A stretch of 64,000 bases of DNA from Tunturiibacter empetritectus (GCF_013410875.1 NZ_JACCCU010000003.1:496001-560000); one strand, 5' to 3'; shown: positions 7,804 to 19,388, counted from the first letter of the stretch. Numbers and translations: made by a program. The notes: generated by a model from the letters alone, not told the origin.

Positions 7804-9204
7804 ATGAGCATGGACGTCTCCACAAAGCGAAGGCTGATGCTCGGCTTCCTGACCAACTGGGTGGGGAAACTCTCCTCGACCGTAATTCAGTTCGTCCAGA
7901 TCCCGGTCTTCCTCCACTTCTGGAGCGTCCCCCTCTATGGCGAATGGATGATCGTCAACTCCATTCCTGCGTATCTCAGCTTCAGCAACGTCGGCTTCGG
8001 TTCAGTCGCAGGCAATGAGATGACGATGCTGATTGCCCGCGATGACCGAGCTGCTGCGCTGCGCGTCTTCCAGAGTTGTTGGTGGCTGATTGCCCTCATC
8101 TGCACTGCTACGATCGTTCTGCTTTCGGGAACCCTGTACTATCTACCGGCTTCTCGCCTGCTCAGGCTCACCACGCTGGGGGAGTCCGATACCAAATGGA
8201 TCATCTTCTATCTTGGAGTCTCCGTGCTGCTTGGGCAGTTGGAGCAACTGCTGCAATCTGCTTACCGCGCAGTTGGCCGTTATCCCTATGGCACCTTCCT
8301 CAAGAACATGTTTTCCCTGTTCGCTTTTGGCTGCATGATCGGAGCGGTCGCTCTAGGCGCGGGGGCACGTACGACGGCGTTTGTATTTGCCTCGGTCAAC
8401 GTGGCTATCACCATATTTTTCTGCATTCTGGTGCACCGCGACATTCCCTGGATCGAGTATGGGTGGCAACATGCCAGCTTCGCCGAGATTCGCAAGCTTG
8501 CCCGCCCGGCCTTTGCTTATATGGCGTTCCCCCTGGGCAATGCCCTGAGCCTTCAAGGCAGCCTGCTTGCCGTCGGCTATGCTCTTGGGCCCACCGAGGT
8601 CGTCATCTTCAGCACGGCGCGCACCGTCTCGCGGGTTGCGCTTCAGATGGTCCAAATGGTCAACACCACCTTCGAACCGGAGATGTCGATCGCCTTTGGG
8701 GCGGGAAACTACGAGTTAACCCGCACCCTGCTCCGCCGCGCCTGCCAGTTGGCTCTTCTCGTCGCGCTGGTCCTGGTTCTGGTTATGCTGAGCTTCGGCC
8801 CATGGTTCCTGGTTCATTGGACGGGTGGCCACGTGCCGCCCAGCCGACCGCTCCTCAGCATTCTTCTCGCCGTCGTTGTCCTCTACGCGCTTTGGTCCAC
8901 CAGCGGCACCCTGATGACTTCAACGAATCAGCATCAACGGCTGGCAACCTACTACATCCTCGGCACCAGTGTCGCCTGCGTCCTGTGCTACCTGATGTCG
9001 CGAACCTACGGCCTCTATGGAGCAGCCGCCTCGCTTCTGATCTCCGAGATCGTAATGAATTTGTACGTCGTGCCTGCCTGCCTAAAGATCGCCCACGATA
9101 CCCTGCCGGCTTTTTTGGCTAGTATGCTCCACTTTCCGTCGTTCTTGCGGCCCGCTTCGCTTCTGGCCCGGATCCGTCGCTCCAGACCTGGCTTCGAAAG
9201 CTAA
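7804..9204 (+). CDS. Polysaccharide/oligosaccharide flippase (MOP superfamily)
   Basis: The 466-residue product has about 12 hydrophobic segments through its length and a basic cytoplasmic tail. It opens with a Wzx-like pattern (NWVGKLSSTVIQFVQIPVFL, then WSVPLYGEWMIVNSIPAYLS). Such proteins flip lipid-linked sugar units across the inner membrane. It lies between dnaG and rpoD, on the same strand as both and as the two sugar-handling genes at 11674 and 13550. A role in the same surface polysaccharide pathway is an inference. A second in-frame Met lies at 7810. Confidence 0.85.
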   Translation: MSMDVSTKRRLMLGFLTNWVGKLSSTVIQFVQIPVFLHFWSVPLYGEWMIVNSIPAYLSFSNVGFGSVAGNEMTMLIARDDRAAALRVFQSCWWLIALICTATIVLLSGTLYYLPASRLLRLTTLGESDTKWIIFYLGVSVLLGQLEQLLQSAYRAVGRYPYGTFLKNMFSLFAFGCMIGAVALGAGARTTAFVFASVNVAITIFFCILVHRDIPWIEYGWQHASFAEIRKLARPAFAYMAFPLGNALSLQGSLLAVGYALGPTEVVIFSTARTVSRVALQMVQMVNTTFEPEMSIAFGAGNYELTRTLLRRACQLALLVALVLVLVMLSFGPWFLVHWTGGHVPPSRPLLSILLAVVVLYALWSTSGTLMTSTNQHQRLATYYILGTSVACVLCYLMSRTYGLYGAAASLLISEIVMNLYVVPACLKIAHDTLPAFLASMLHFPSFLRPASLLARIRRSRPGFES

Positions 9205-9720
9205 GATTACCTGCTAACCCCCTGATTCTTCATACATCACCACATACATCTGCAAAAAAAGACCACTTTTCAGAGCACTACCCCCGGATATAAGAACAAA
9301 CACGGCCAAGTTGTTATCTCCCGGACTGGGTTTCCCTCAGAATCATTCGCAGGCCAGACCATCTACCACCTGCGTTGCAGCCATTGCCACCATGACTACG
9401 GTTCTGCCGGCAAAGATATTCACCTGCGTCGCTGTCCAATTCATCAAAACGGCATGAAAGGCGAGTCACTTCGTGAGTCACCGCCGAATCTTTTTTCCTC
9501 CGAATGCGTCTAACCATTGTGGTATCCTGTGATTCGCTGGGGAAGTGTGCCTTCGAATGCCCAGACTCTCTTTAGGGTCACCGGGCTTGCCAACGCGGTC
9601 TAAACCGCAATCTGCTCCCTGCCCATTACGTTACAACCAAGGGATCAGTCCGCCTGAATACCACAAACGACACAAGCGGCATCCCAATTATCAGAATCTT
9701 TCGCAGGAGTGCGCACAGCC
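9205..9720. other. Long intergenic region upstream of rpoD, no gene seen
   Basis: This 516-base stretch has no convincing coding frame on either strand. It contains a short fragment of the palindromic repeat family at 9461-9484, followed by a T-run. The part closest to rpoD is unusually AC-rich on the plus strand. It probably holds the rpoD promoter and a long leader, but I cannot place -35 and -10 boxes with confidence. Confidence 0.6.
9461..9484. repeat. Family R repeat fragment
   Basis: GTCACTTCGTGA at 9465-9476 matches the core palindrome of the family R repeat, with GTCACCGCC after it and a run of six T starting near 9490. The outer blocks of the full element are missing, so this is a decayed remnant or a chance match of the core. 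It could act as a weak terminator for the flippase gene. Confidence 0.4.
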
Positions 9721-11430
<1,710 letters not shown>

Positions 11431-11460
11431 CTCCGACCATCACAATTTAAAAACAATAAG

Positions 11461-11496
11461 GGGCGACAGCGAAAGCTGCCGCCCTTTCCTTTGCAG
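11461..11496 (+). terminator. Terminator after rpoD
   Basis: A 10-bp stem with one mismatch (GGGCGACAGC, loop GAAA, GCTGCCGCCC) is followed by TTTCCTTT, 31 bases past the rpoD stop. Confidence 0.75.
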
Positions 11497-11514
11497 CAAA
11501 ACAAACGCCATCTC

Positions 11515-11595
11515 CCGACCGACGGGAGGTCCAACCGAAGGGGTACACAAGTCACGAAGTGACCGCCCGCGCGCAGCGGGCTCGTCCGGCAGGAC
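11515..11595. repeat. Family R repeat, copy 2 (half element)
   Basis: Same order of blocks as copy 1: CCGACCGACGGGAGG, then GGGTACACAA, the core GTCACGAAGTGAC at 11551-11563, a GC-rich CCGCGCGCAGCGGG arm, and CGTCCGGCAGGAC. It lies between the rpoD terminator and the next gene. Confidence 0.85.
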
Positions 11596-11673
11596 AAAAG
11601 ATTTATAAGTTCTCTCTCTACTTCTGCGATGATAGGAAAGATCGATCAGCACCCCGGAGGACCTCCCCACCGC

Positions 11674-13518
11674 ATGACACTCCCCACGCCGGAGCCTAAC
11701 CGTCTCCACTACTGGCTGCGTCGTCTCTGGCCCATTTACTGCTTTCTTGCTGCCCTCGTTACCTTCGGCTACGCGCTCTACGACCCTTACCAGATCGACG
11801 GCGACGCGGTCTCCTACATGGATATTGGCGACCTCATCCGCGCACATAACTGGCACGGCGTCGTCAATGGTTACTGGAACCCGCTCTACCCTGCCGCGCT
11901 GGCACTGGGCCACACTCTCTTCCACGCTACTCGCTTCACCGAGCTTCACGCCTACTACATGGTCAACTTCGGCATTTTTCTGCTGGAGATGCTGGCTATC
12001 GTTGCTTTCACCGACGCTCTCGTCCAACTACGCGATCTCCGCGAAGACTCGGCCGCCACACTAAACGCTACATCCTTTCTTTCCGCATCTTTCGTTTTAG
12101 ACCGCTACGCCCTCCGCTACCTCGGCGTCGCCCTTCTCATCATCTCCACCCAGCGCGAACTCAGCATGGGCAAGGTTCGTCCCGACGCGCTCCTTCAGGC
12201 CTTTCTGCTTCTCGGCGTGGCCGCGCTCTTGAAACATCTCGCTACAAGCCAGCTACGGTACGCCGCACTGATGGGCGTCTTTCTGGGTTTTGCTTATCTC
12301 GCCAAGTCCTTCGCATTCCTCTTCACCTTGCTCTCCGTTCTCGCACTGATTCTTTTTCGCGCCCTGTGGCAGCGGCATTCTGCCAGCAAGATCGTAGCGG
12401 CAAGTCTTCTCACGTTGGTTTGCTTCTCGGTGATTGCGGGTCCATTTATTGCGGCCCTCTCCAGGCAAAAGGGGCGCTTCGACTTCGGCGACTCCGGCAC
12501 TCTCAACTACGCGTGGTTCATCAGCGGCACAGAGAAGATGCATCTCCAGCCGAATCAGACGTCGCTCTTCGGCGCATCCGAGGTTCACCTCAAACACCCT
12601 GAAAAACAGCTACTGCAATCGCCCGGCATCTTCAGTTATCGTCAGCTTCCTTACGGCACCTATCCCGACTGGTTTGACAACTCGTTCTGGAACGACCAGG
12701 TTAAGGCGCACATGAACCCACGCATCGAGATCGTCGTCGTCGGCCAATGCATCGTGCGCATCATTCGGTACATCGCAAATCACCCCGAGGCATGGCTCCT
12801 CCTTGCACTTCTTCTGCTTATGGGAGGACGCTTGTCCAGAGACTGGCAACCGTCTTCCAACGCCTTCTGGGTCGCACCATTTCTTCTTGGCCTCGGGGTT
12901 CTCGGGATCTACGGTATGGTGAACATCGAGGACCGCTACATCACCATCGGCCTTCTCGCGATTCTATTGCCTCTCTTTGCGGCACTCCGTCTTTCGACTG
13001 CCGTTCAAGCCTCTGCCACGCGCACAGCGGCCTCGGCAGCTGTTGTTCTGCTTGCGCTGTTGGCTGTCGGCGAATCGGCTCGTACGGTCGGAGAACTTCG
13101 TCGAGAGCTGCCCTCCGCCGGACTACCGGCAGGCTGGTACAGCCCGAGCATCTTTGGGGCTGCCCACGCACTCAACGACATGGGCGTAGGACCAGGCGAT
13201 ACGGTCGCGTGCATCGGAACCACTGCCTGTCTCTACGATCCTTATTGGGCGCGGCTGGCCGGTGTCCGCGTCCTCACAGAGATCTATGTGCCAACTACGC
13301 CACTCTACCCCTCTTATGCTGCGATGCCCAACCGCGACGAGGTCATTGACGTCGTGCGCCGCCAGGGCGACAAGGTTTTGATCGGCTACTTCACTCCTGG
13401 TCTCATGACCGGTACGAACCCCATCTCTGCGGGTTGGCATGAGCTGGACAGTTCTCCTTTTTACGCGCTTCCTCTTAACCTTCCGGCGGCGGCCCCAGCG
13501 GAAAACCCTCACCCCTGA
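11674..13518 (+). CDS. GT39/ArnT-like multi-pass membrane glycosyltransferase-like protein
   Basis: The 614-residue protein has about ten membrane helices. An early extracytoplasmic loop carries YDPYQIDGDAVSYMDIGDLI, the acidic motif placed where GT-C enzymes (PMT/ArnT type) hold their catalytic Asp. A C-terminal soluble domain of about 130 residues follows. Such enzymes transfer sugars from lipid carriers on the outer face of the inner membrane. The start at 11674 is preferred because GGAGG lies 13 bases upstream; an ATG at 11629 is an alternative without a ribosome site. It lies 31 bases ahead of a GT2 gene, probably as one operon. Confidence 0.75.
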   Translation: MTLPTPEPNRLHYWLRRLWPIYCFLAALVTFGYALYDPYQIDGDAVSYMDIGDLIRAHNWHGVVNGYWNPLYPAALALGHTLFHATRFTELHAYYMVNFGIFLLEMLAIVAFTDALVQLRDLREDSAATLNATSFLSASFVLDRYALRYLGVALLIISTQRELSMGKVRPDALLQAFLLLGVAALLKHLATSQLRYAALMGVFLGFAYLAKSFAFLFTLLSVLALILFRALWQRHSASKIVAASLLTLVCFSVIAGPFIAALSRQKGRFDFGDSGTLNYAWFISGTEKMHLQPNQTSLFGASEVHLKHPEKQLLQSPGIFSYRQLPYGTYPDWFDNSFWNDQVKAHMNPRIEIVVVGQCIVRIIRYIANHPEAWLLLALLLLMGGRLSRDWQPSSNAFWVAPFLLGLGVLGIYGMVNIEDRYITIGLLAILLPLFAALRLSTAVQASATRTAASAAVVLLALLAVGESARTVGELRRELPSAGLPAGWYSPSIFGAAHALNDMGVGPGDTVACIGTTACLYDPYWARLAGVRVLTEIYVPTTPLYPSYAAMPNRDEVIDVVRRQGDKVLIGYFTPGLMTGTNPISAGWHELDSSPFYALPLNLPAAAPAENPHP

Positions 13519-13549
13519 CGCGGCTAGTCCCATATCATCACTTTGGTAC

Positions 13550-14710
13550 ATGCAAACCATGAGCGATCTGACCGTAACTATTCTTATGCCATGCTTGAAC
13601 GAAGCAGAGACGCTAGCCTTCTGCGTTCGTCAGGCGGTTGCCGCTCTCCGCGATAACAATGTTGCTGGCGAGGTTGTCGTCGCCGACAACGGCAGCACTG
13701 ACGGCTCACAACAGATCGCCACCGAGGAAGGTGCTCGTGTCGTCAACGTGCCCACTCGCGGCTACGGGGCAGCGCTCATTGCCGGGATCGAGGCAGCCCG
13801 CGGCAAGTACATCCTGATGGCTGATGCCGATGCGAGCTACCACTTCGAACATCTTCCCCGCTTCCTGCCAAAGCTTGACGAAGGCTACGATCTCGTCATG
13901 GGAAACCGCTTCTCCGGCAGCATTGAGCCTGGAGCGATGCCGCCGCTTCACCGCTACCTCGGCAATCCGGTTCTCTCCTCCATTGGCCGCATCTTCTTCC
14001 GCATCCCGGTTCGCGACTTCCATTGCGGACTGCGTGCCTTCCGGCGCGATCCTATCCTCGCACTAAACCTTCGCACCACAGGAATGGAGTTCGCCTCGGA
14101 GATGGTGGTGAAGTCCTCTCTCGCCGGACTGCGCATGACGGAGGTTCCCACCACACTCTCTCCCGATGGGCGCAGCCGCCCCCCCCATCTGCGATCCTGG
14201 CGCGATGGCTGGCGTCATCTTCGTTTTCTTCTTCTCTTCAGCCCCAGGTGGCTCTTTTTGATTCCAGGCGTCGTCACCTTCTTTGTTGGCATCCTTCTTT
14301 CTCTGTGGCTCATCCCCGGCCCGCAGACTGTGGGGCGATGGACCTTCGACGTTGACACTCTCACCTATGCGTTGGGCCTTGTCCTTATCGGAGCGCACAT
14401 CTCCGTCTTTGCAGTGAGCGCACGGGTCTTCGGCACGCAGGAGGGATTTTTGCCGCCGAACCCAGAGTTTGAGCGCATTTTTAACTACATCAATCTCGAA
14501 GTCGGGTTGTTGTTCGGAGCAGCACTTCTTCTCGTTGGTCTGGGAATCCTTGGCTATGCCATCCATATCTGGCACGGCGCGGGATTTGGGAACCTCTCGC
14601 CCCAGCGCATGCTGCGTCTTACTCTGCCGTCAGCAACCTGTTTTATGTTGGGGGTGGAAGCTATATTTGGCAGCTTTTTTCTCAGCCTGCTTGGGATGAA
14701 CCGCCGGTAG
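13550..14710 (+). CDS. GT2 glycosyltransferase, DPM1-like, with C-terminal membrane segments
   Basis: The 386-residue product begins with a GT-A fold (TVTILMPCLNEAETLAFCVR) and nucleotide-sugar motifs VVVADNGSTDGS and MADADASYHFEH (DxD type). After about residue 230 it has four hydrophobic segments. This arrangement is typical of polyprenyl-phosphate sugar synthases, which charge a lipid carrier on the cytoplasmic face. It follows the GT-C-like gene by 31 bases, so the two could supply and use the same lipid-linked sugar. Starts at 13550 and 13559 (MSDLTV) are both possible. Confidence 0.88.
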   Translation: MQTMSDLTVTILMPCLNEAETLAFCVRQAVAALRDNNVAGEVVVADNGSTDGSQQIATEEGARVVNVPTRGYGAALIAGIEAARGKYILMADADASYHFEHLPRFLPKLDEGYDLVMGNRFSGSIEPGAMPPLHRYLGNPVLSSIGRIFFRIPVRDFHCGLRAFRRDPILALNLRTTGMEFASEMVVKSSLAGLRMTEVPTTLSPDGRSRPPHLRSWRDGWRHLRFLLLFSPRWLFLIPGVVTFFVGILLSLWLIPGPQTVGRWTFDVDTLTYALGLVLIGAHISVFAVSARVFGTQEGFLPPNPEFERIFNYINLEVGLLFGAALLLVGLGILGYAIHIWHGAGFGNLSPQRMLRLTLPSATCFMLGVEAIFGSFFLSLLGMNRR

Positions 14711-14954
14711 GGACAGAACTTATTTGCCTGCAGCGCGGACCGGAGCTTGGCTCCCCCAATGTGTCTCCGTACAACCATCGAGGGATATCTTGCAGATTTC
14801 TCGGGGGCCTACCGTACATTCGTGCGGAACTTCCGCCGAGGTCGTGGGTTTGTACGGAGAGTAAAGAGCGAATGGCCGATTGCGATTTCAGGCCGTTCAA
14901 CAATTTTGAGCAGCGGCGGCCAAGGCGCCGTGAAGCCAACCAAAGGATGTGTAT

Positions 14955-15911
14955 ATGAAATTGACGAATTTAGTCCGTAAGTTTGTGGTCGGCGCGGCTC
15001 TTGCGCTTTTGCCCGCAGCTTCTTTTGCAGGAGTGTTTATCTCGGTGGGCTTTGCACCGCCGGTGTTGCCGGTTTATACGCAGCCGATCTGCCCGGGCGA
15101 TGGCTATCTTTGGAATCCCGGCTATTGGGCGTATGGCGATGAAGGCTACTACTGGGTTCCGGGTGTGTGGGTTCGGCCTCCGCAGGTTGGACTTTTGTGG
15201 ACGCCGGGCTACTGGGGATGGGGCGGTGGTGCTTACCTCTTCCACGCCGGTTATTGGGGGCCGCATGTGGGCTTCTATGGCGGGGTGAACTATGGCTTCG
15301 GTTATGGCGGCGTTGGTTTTGGCGGCGGCCGCTGGGTTGGCAACAGCTTTGCGTATAACACCTCGGTCGTCAATGTGAACCGGACGGTAATTCACAATAC
15401 GTACGTCGACAATACGGTGATCAACCATACGACGGTCTACAACCGTACGAGCTTCAATGGCGGGACCGGCGGGATACAGGCTCGTCCTTCGGCGCAGGAG
15501 GCTTCATTTGCGCGGGAGAACCATGTGGCGCCGACTGCGGAGCAACAAAGCCATGTGCAGATGGCCCATGCGGACCGCAGCAACTTCGCATCGGTCAATG
15601 GCGGTCATCCTCAGAATGCAGCTTTCTCCCGGCCCGGAGTGCGAGCGGCGAATCAGCAGCAGCGTATCGGGCAGGGTGTGCAGTCGGGTCAGCTTACGGC
15701 TCATGAGACTGGCAACCTGGAGCACAGGGACGCAAGCATCAATCACCAGGCAGCGGCTGACCGCGCGGCGAACGGCGGACATCTGACTGCGCAGGAACAT
15801 CAGCAGATCAATCAGCGGCAGAACAACGTCAGCAGATCAATCAATAACGACAAGCACAACGCAAACACGCAGGAACATCCACATGCTGAGGCGCGCGAAG
15901 GGCATCGGTAG
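14955..15911 (+). CDS. Secreted WXXGXW-repeat protein
   Basis: The ATG at 14955 has the ribosome site AAAGGA at 8 bases; an in-frame GTG lies at 14949. The 318-residue product has a signal peptide (cut near ASFAG) and aromatic tandem motifs YLWNPGYWAYGDEGYYW, VPGVWVRPPQ and WTPGYWGWGGGAY, typical of YXWGXW/BcpO-like surface proteins. A Gly/Asn/Thr-rich middle follows. The hydrophilic C-terminus (QSGQLTAHETGNLEHRDASI) contains two copies of a GQLTA/GHLTA-type segment. Export is likely, function unknown. A strong terminator follows at 15932. Confidence 0.85.
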   Translation: MKLTNLVRKFVVGAALALLPAASFAGVFISVGFAPPVLPVYTQPICPGDGYLWNPGYWAYGDEGYYWVPGVWVRPPQVGLLWTPGYWGWGGGAYLFHAGYWGPHVGFYGGVNYGFGYGGVGFGGGRWVGNSFAYNTSVVNVNRTVIHNTYVDNTVINHTTVYNRTSFNGGTGGIQARPSAQEASFARENHVAPTAEQQSHVQMAHADRSNFASVNGGHPQNAAFSRPGVRAANQQQRIGQGVQSGQLTAHETGNLEHRDASINHQAAADRAANGGHLTAQEHQQINQRQNNVSRSINNDKHNANTQEHPHAEAREGHR

Positions 15912-15931
15912 GCGGTATTAGAGCGAAACGG

Positions 15932-15969
15932 GAGCGGCCGGTGTAGGTTTCGCCGGCCGCTCTTTTTTT
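15932..15969 (+). terminator. Strong rho-independent terminator
   Basis: A perfect 10-bp GC-rich stem (GAGCGGCCGG / CCGGCCGCTC) around an 11-base loop is followed by seven T. It ends the WXXGXW gene and lies just before the methyltransferase start. Confidence 0.9.
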
Positions 15970-15985
15970 GCCTAGAATCTTAGGA

Positions 15986-16726
15986 ATGCTTACGGAACAG
16001 ATGGACCGGGTGGTAGTGGTACTGGTGCGTGCGCGCAATCCGAACAACATCGGCGCGGTGGCGAGGGCGATGCACGACTTTGGCTTTCGCCATCTGCGAG
16101 TTGTGAATGAGTATGCGGTGCCGTTTGAGACGGCGCGGTCGGCGGTGGATGCGTCGGAGGTCTTGGCTGGGGCTGAGGCGTATATCAGCGTTGCGGAGGC
16201 GGTAGCGGATTGCACTCTTGTGGTGGGGACGACGGCAGTGGGGGAGCGGGCGCTGCAGCATCCTTTGCATACCCTCGCTGACGCTGGAGAGAAGATCGGT
16301 TCAGCGGCGGCCGGTGGGGGACGGGTTGCGGTGCTATTTGGCTCGGAGAAGACCGGCCTTAGCAATGAGGAACTGAGCCACTGTCATTGGCTGCTGACGA
16401 TTCCGATGGCGGATCAGATTGGGATTCGGCATCCTTCGATGAATCTTGGGCAGGCGGTAGCCGTTTGTCTGTATGAAATGGTGCGGAGGAAGGATTCGGT
16501 TGTTGCCGATGCTGTGGATGCGGCGGCTGGTGCTGGAGAGGTAGAGCGGCTGACGGCGCTGTTGGGCGATGTGCTGGAGGCGACGGGTTATACGAGACGG
16601 CATCCTGCGAACTCTGATGAGGCTCAGATCCGGCGGCTGGTGTTGCGGATGGATTTGACGGCAAGTGATGTGCCGGTGTGGATGGGGATTCTGCGGCAGG
16701 TGTTGTGGCGGGTGCGCGGGGGCTGA
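15986..16726 (+). CDS. TrmJ-like SPOUT RNA methyltransferase
   Basis: The 246-residue protein has the SpoU/TrmJ signatures: VRARNPNNIGAVARAM at the N-terminus, VAVLFGSEKTGLSNEEL in the middle, and MNLGQAVAVCLYEM at the knotted SAM-binding site. TrmJ 2'-O-methylates position 32 of some tRNAs, but the substrate cannot be read from sequence. The C-terminal part (VERLTALLGDVLEATGY onward) matches the short helical tail of bacterial TrmJ. The ATG at 15986 is chosen; a TTG at 15968 falls inside the terminator and is unlikely. Confidence 0.88.
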   Translation: MLTEQMDRVVVVLVRARNPNNIGAVARAMHDFGFRHLRVVNEYAVPFETARSAVDASEVLAGAEAYISVAEAVADCTLVVGTTAVGERALQHPLHTLADAGEKIGSAAAGGGRVAVLFGSEKTGLSNEELSHCHWLLTIPMADQIGIRHPSMNLGQAVAVCLYEMVRRKDSVVADAVDAAAGAGEVERLTALLGDVLEATGYTRRHPANSDEAQIRRLVLRMDLTASDVPVWMGILRQVLWRVRGG

Positions 16727-16938
16727 GGGCGCGCAGGAGAGGTAATAGCAGTCAAAGGTTTTTTAAAAATTAAGCGCCTGCGACAACACGGCAGATTCCT
16801 AGGGATGGCAAATGGAACAACATCTGCAGTAAGCCGACGAGGGCCACGATTCCATATATCACCGTAGGCTTGGCGGACTGTAGACTAAGCGTCATTCGTA
16901 ACAATTTTCGTGAGGGTATGCGTCCGGAGGCTTGAGGC

Positions 16939-19329
16939 ATGTTTGTGAAGAATCGATTGTCGGTGATTTCGGTTGTGGCGGGGTGCTGCCTGTCTGCGAA
17001 CGGAGCAGCGCAGGGTAGACAGCTTACAAACGAGGACTATGCCCGCGCTGAGAAGTTTATGGGGTACAACGTGAATGCGCTGGTATATCACGGCGTGGCA
17101 CGGCCGACGTGGATGGCAGACGGGCGGTTCTGGTATCGCGACAATGGGCCGGAGGGGATTACGTTTACCGTGGTCGATCCTGGGAAGGGGACGAAGGTGC
17201 CTGCGTTTGATCAGGCGAAGCTGGCCGCAGCGCTGACGAGTGCGACAGGCGGCAAGATGAAGGCGGATGCGTGGCATCTGGTGATCTCAGAGATTGAGTT
17301 TTCGGATGGAGACAAGACGGTTGTTGTGGGGAGTGGCTCCCGGAGGTTTCATTGCGACCTGAGTGGTGCGGGCGTATGCACGGAGGTGATTGCGCCGGGC
17401 GGAGAGCAGGCGGCAAACAAGATTCACGGAGTTCTCTCCCCGGATAAGACAAAGGAAGCTTTTATTCGCGATTGGAATCTCTGGATGCGCGATGTGGCTA
17501 CGGGTAAGGAGGCGCAGCTGACTACCGATGGCGCGAAGGATTATGGGTATGCGACCGATAACGCCGGCTGGACGATGAGCGATAACGCGATCCTGGTGTG
17601 GTCGCCGGATGGGAAGAAGATTGCCACGTTTCAGCAGGACCAGCGGAAGACGGGCGAGATGTATATGGTGCCGGTAACGAATGGGCATCCGGAGTTGAAG
17701 GCGTGGAAGTATCCGCTGGTGGGCGATAAGGATGTGACGATGATTGAGCGAGTGGTCATCGATGTGGATGCTGCGAAGACGATTCGGTTGAAGATGCCGC
17801 CGGATCAGCACCGGTCTACCTTGTGCGATGACGTCAGCTGCCGTGGTGGGAGTGGGTGGGACGACGTACAGTGGGGCGCGGATGGCAGAACGCTGGCGTT
17901 TGTCTCTACGTCGCGTGACCACAAGCAGGAGTGGATGCGGATTGCAGATGCTTCGACGGGTGAGGTTCGCGAGGTGATGGGCGAGACCGCACCGAAGTTT
18001 TTTGAGAGCGGCAATGACAAGGTGAACTGGAAGTATCTATCGAAGACGAATGAGCTGTTGTGGTTCAGCGAGCGAGATGGCTGGGGGCAGATGTATCTGT
18101 ATGACGCAGCGACCGGTAAGCTGAAGAACCAGATTACGCATGGCGACGGAAATGTGACGCAGGTGCTGCGGGTGGATGAAACGGCGCGAAAGATCTACTT
18201 TCTCGGCGTGGGAAAGGAGCGGGGGAGGGACCCTTATTTTTCGCACTACTACAGCATTGGGTTTGATGGAAACGGGATGAAGCTTCTGACTCCTGAGAAT
18301 GCAGATCATGCGGTGACGGTGTCGCAGGATGGGAGGTACTTTGTCGATGTTTATTCGACTGCGACCGAGCCGCAGACGGCGGTGGTGCGGGATGAGAGCG
18401 GCAAAGTTGCGGTAGACGTTGCGAAGCAGGATATCTCGAAGCTGGTAGCTTACGGCTGGGTTCCTCCTGTGCCGATTGTGGTAAAGGCGCGGGACGGAAA
18501 GACGGACTTGTACGGTTACATGTTCAAGCCGACGAACTTCGACGCCTCGAAGAAATATCCAATTGTGAACAGTGTCTATCCGGGACCGCAGACGGGATCA
18601 TGCGGTGGACGGGGGTTTGCGGCGGCGCATCGGGATTGGCAGTCGCTGGCGGAGCTTGGGTTTGTTGTCGTGTGCATTGATGGAATGGGGACGCCGTTCC
18701 GGTCGAAGGTGTTTCATGAGTTTTACTTCGGCGACCTGGGGGACAATACGATTCCGGATCAGGTAGTTGGGATGAAGGAGCTGGCGTCGAAGTATCCGTG
18801 GATCGATATTGAGAAGGTGGGGATGTACGGGCACTCGGGCGGCGGAAATGCTACGGCTGCGGCGATGTTTCACTATCCCGATTTCTTCAAGGTGGGGATT
18901 GCAGAGAGTGGCAATCACGATCAACGCGACTACGAAGATGATTGGGCAGAGAAGTGGAATGGTCTGCTGGTGAAGAATGCCGATGGGACGACGAACTATG
19001 ACAGTCAGGCAAATCAGTATGTGGCTAAAAATCTGAAGGGTCATCTGCTGCTGGCGCATGGTTCCATGGACAACAACGTGCCACTGAACAATACGCTGCT
19101 TGTGGTGGATGCGCTGATTAAAGCGAACAAGGACTTTGATCTGCTGATTATTCCTAACGTAGCGCATGGCTATGGCGAGGCGAGTCAGTACATGACGCGG
19201 CGGCGGTGGGATTATTTCGTGAAGAATCTCGCGGGTGATGTGCCGCCGCATGAGTATGAGATGAAGTCTTATGCTGCGGCGATGGCGGCGGCGCGTTCGG
19301 GCCCGGGCGATGCGGAGGATGATCAGTAG
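16939..19329 (+). CDS. Secreted dipeptidyl-peptidase IV family (S9B) serine peptidase
   Basis: The 796-residue product has a signal peptide, an N-terminal eight-blade-type beta-propeller (about 40-520) and a C-terminal alpha/beta-hydrolase domain. The catalytic triad is visible: Ser633 in YGHSGGGN, Asp711 in GSMDNNVP and His743 in NVAHGY. The nucleophile motif GHSGG differs from the common GWSYGG. Such enzymes remove N-terminal dipeptides, often after Pro or Ala, from extracytoplasmic peptides. The start has a double purine-rich site (GGAGG and TTGAGG). A hairpin terminator follows at 19348. Confidence 0.92.
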   Translation: MFVKNRLSVISVVAGCCLSANGAAQGRQLTNEDYARAEKFMGYNVNALVYHGVARPTWMADGRFWYRDNGPEGITFTVVDPGKGTKVPAFDQAKLAAALTSATGGKMKADAWHLVISEIEFSDGDKTVVVGSGSRRFHCDLSGAGVCTEVIAPGGEQAANKIHGVLSPDKTKEAFIRDWNLWMRDVATGKEAQLTTDGAKDYGYATDNAGWTMSDNAILVWSPDGKKIATFQQDQRKTGEMYMVPVTNGHPELKAWKYPLVGDKDVTMIERVVIDVDAAKTIRLKMPPDQHRSTLCDDVSCRGGSGWDDVQWGADGRTLAFVSTSRDHKQEWMRIADASTGEVREVMGETAPKFFESGNDKVNWKYLSKTNELLWFSERDGWGQMYLYDAATGKLKNQITHGDGNVTQVLRVDETARKIYFLGVGKERGRDPYFSHYYSIGFDGNGMKLLTPENADHAVTVSQDGRYFVDVYSTATEPQTAVVRDESGKVAVDVAKQDISKLVAYGWVPPVPIVVKARDGKTDLYGYMFKPTNFDASKKYPIVNSVYPGPQTGSCGGRGFAAAHRDWQSLAELGFVVVCIDGMGTPFRSKVFHEFYFGDLGDNTIPDQVVGMKELASKYPWIDIEKVGMYGHSGGGNATAAAMFHYPDFFKVGIAESGNHDQRDYEDDWAEKWNGLLVKNADGTTNYDSQANQYVAKNLKGHLLLAHGSMDNNVPLNNTLLVVDALIKANKDFDLLIIPNVAHGYGEASQYMTRRRWDYFVKNLAGDVPPHEYEMKSYAAAMAAARSGPGDAEDDQ

Positions 19330-19346
19330 AGAGGGTTAAATGTGAA

Positions 19347-19382
19347 TGGCCGGCAGAGTGATTTGCTCTGCCGACCATTTTT
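19347..19382. terminator. Terminator between convergent genes
   Basis: The stem TGGCCGGCAGAG / CTCTGCCGACCA (one mismatch) has a short loop and then TTTTTG. It sits between the plus-strand peptidase (stop 19329) and the minus-strand lipoprotein gene (stop 19389), and could serve the plus strand best. Confidence 0.75.
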
Positions 19383-19388
19383 GCTCAA

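Noticed and set aside
8076..9122. A 348-codon plus-strand frame inside the flippase gene
   Set aside because: It is Pro/Arg/His-rich and has no motif, while the overlapping frame gives a clean multi-pass membrane protein.
14711..14954. A small frame (14747-14980) between the GT2 gene and the WXXGXW gene
   Set aside because: It overlaps the start and ribosome site of the next gene and has a basic composition without motifs. No gene is supported in this gap.
15840..16365. A minus-strand frame opposite the TrmJ-like gene
   Set aside because: The Ala/Pro/Thr-rich product crosses a strong terminator and lacks any domain; the plus-strand SPOUT motifs are clear.
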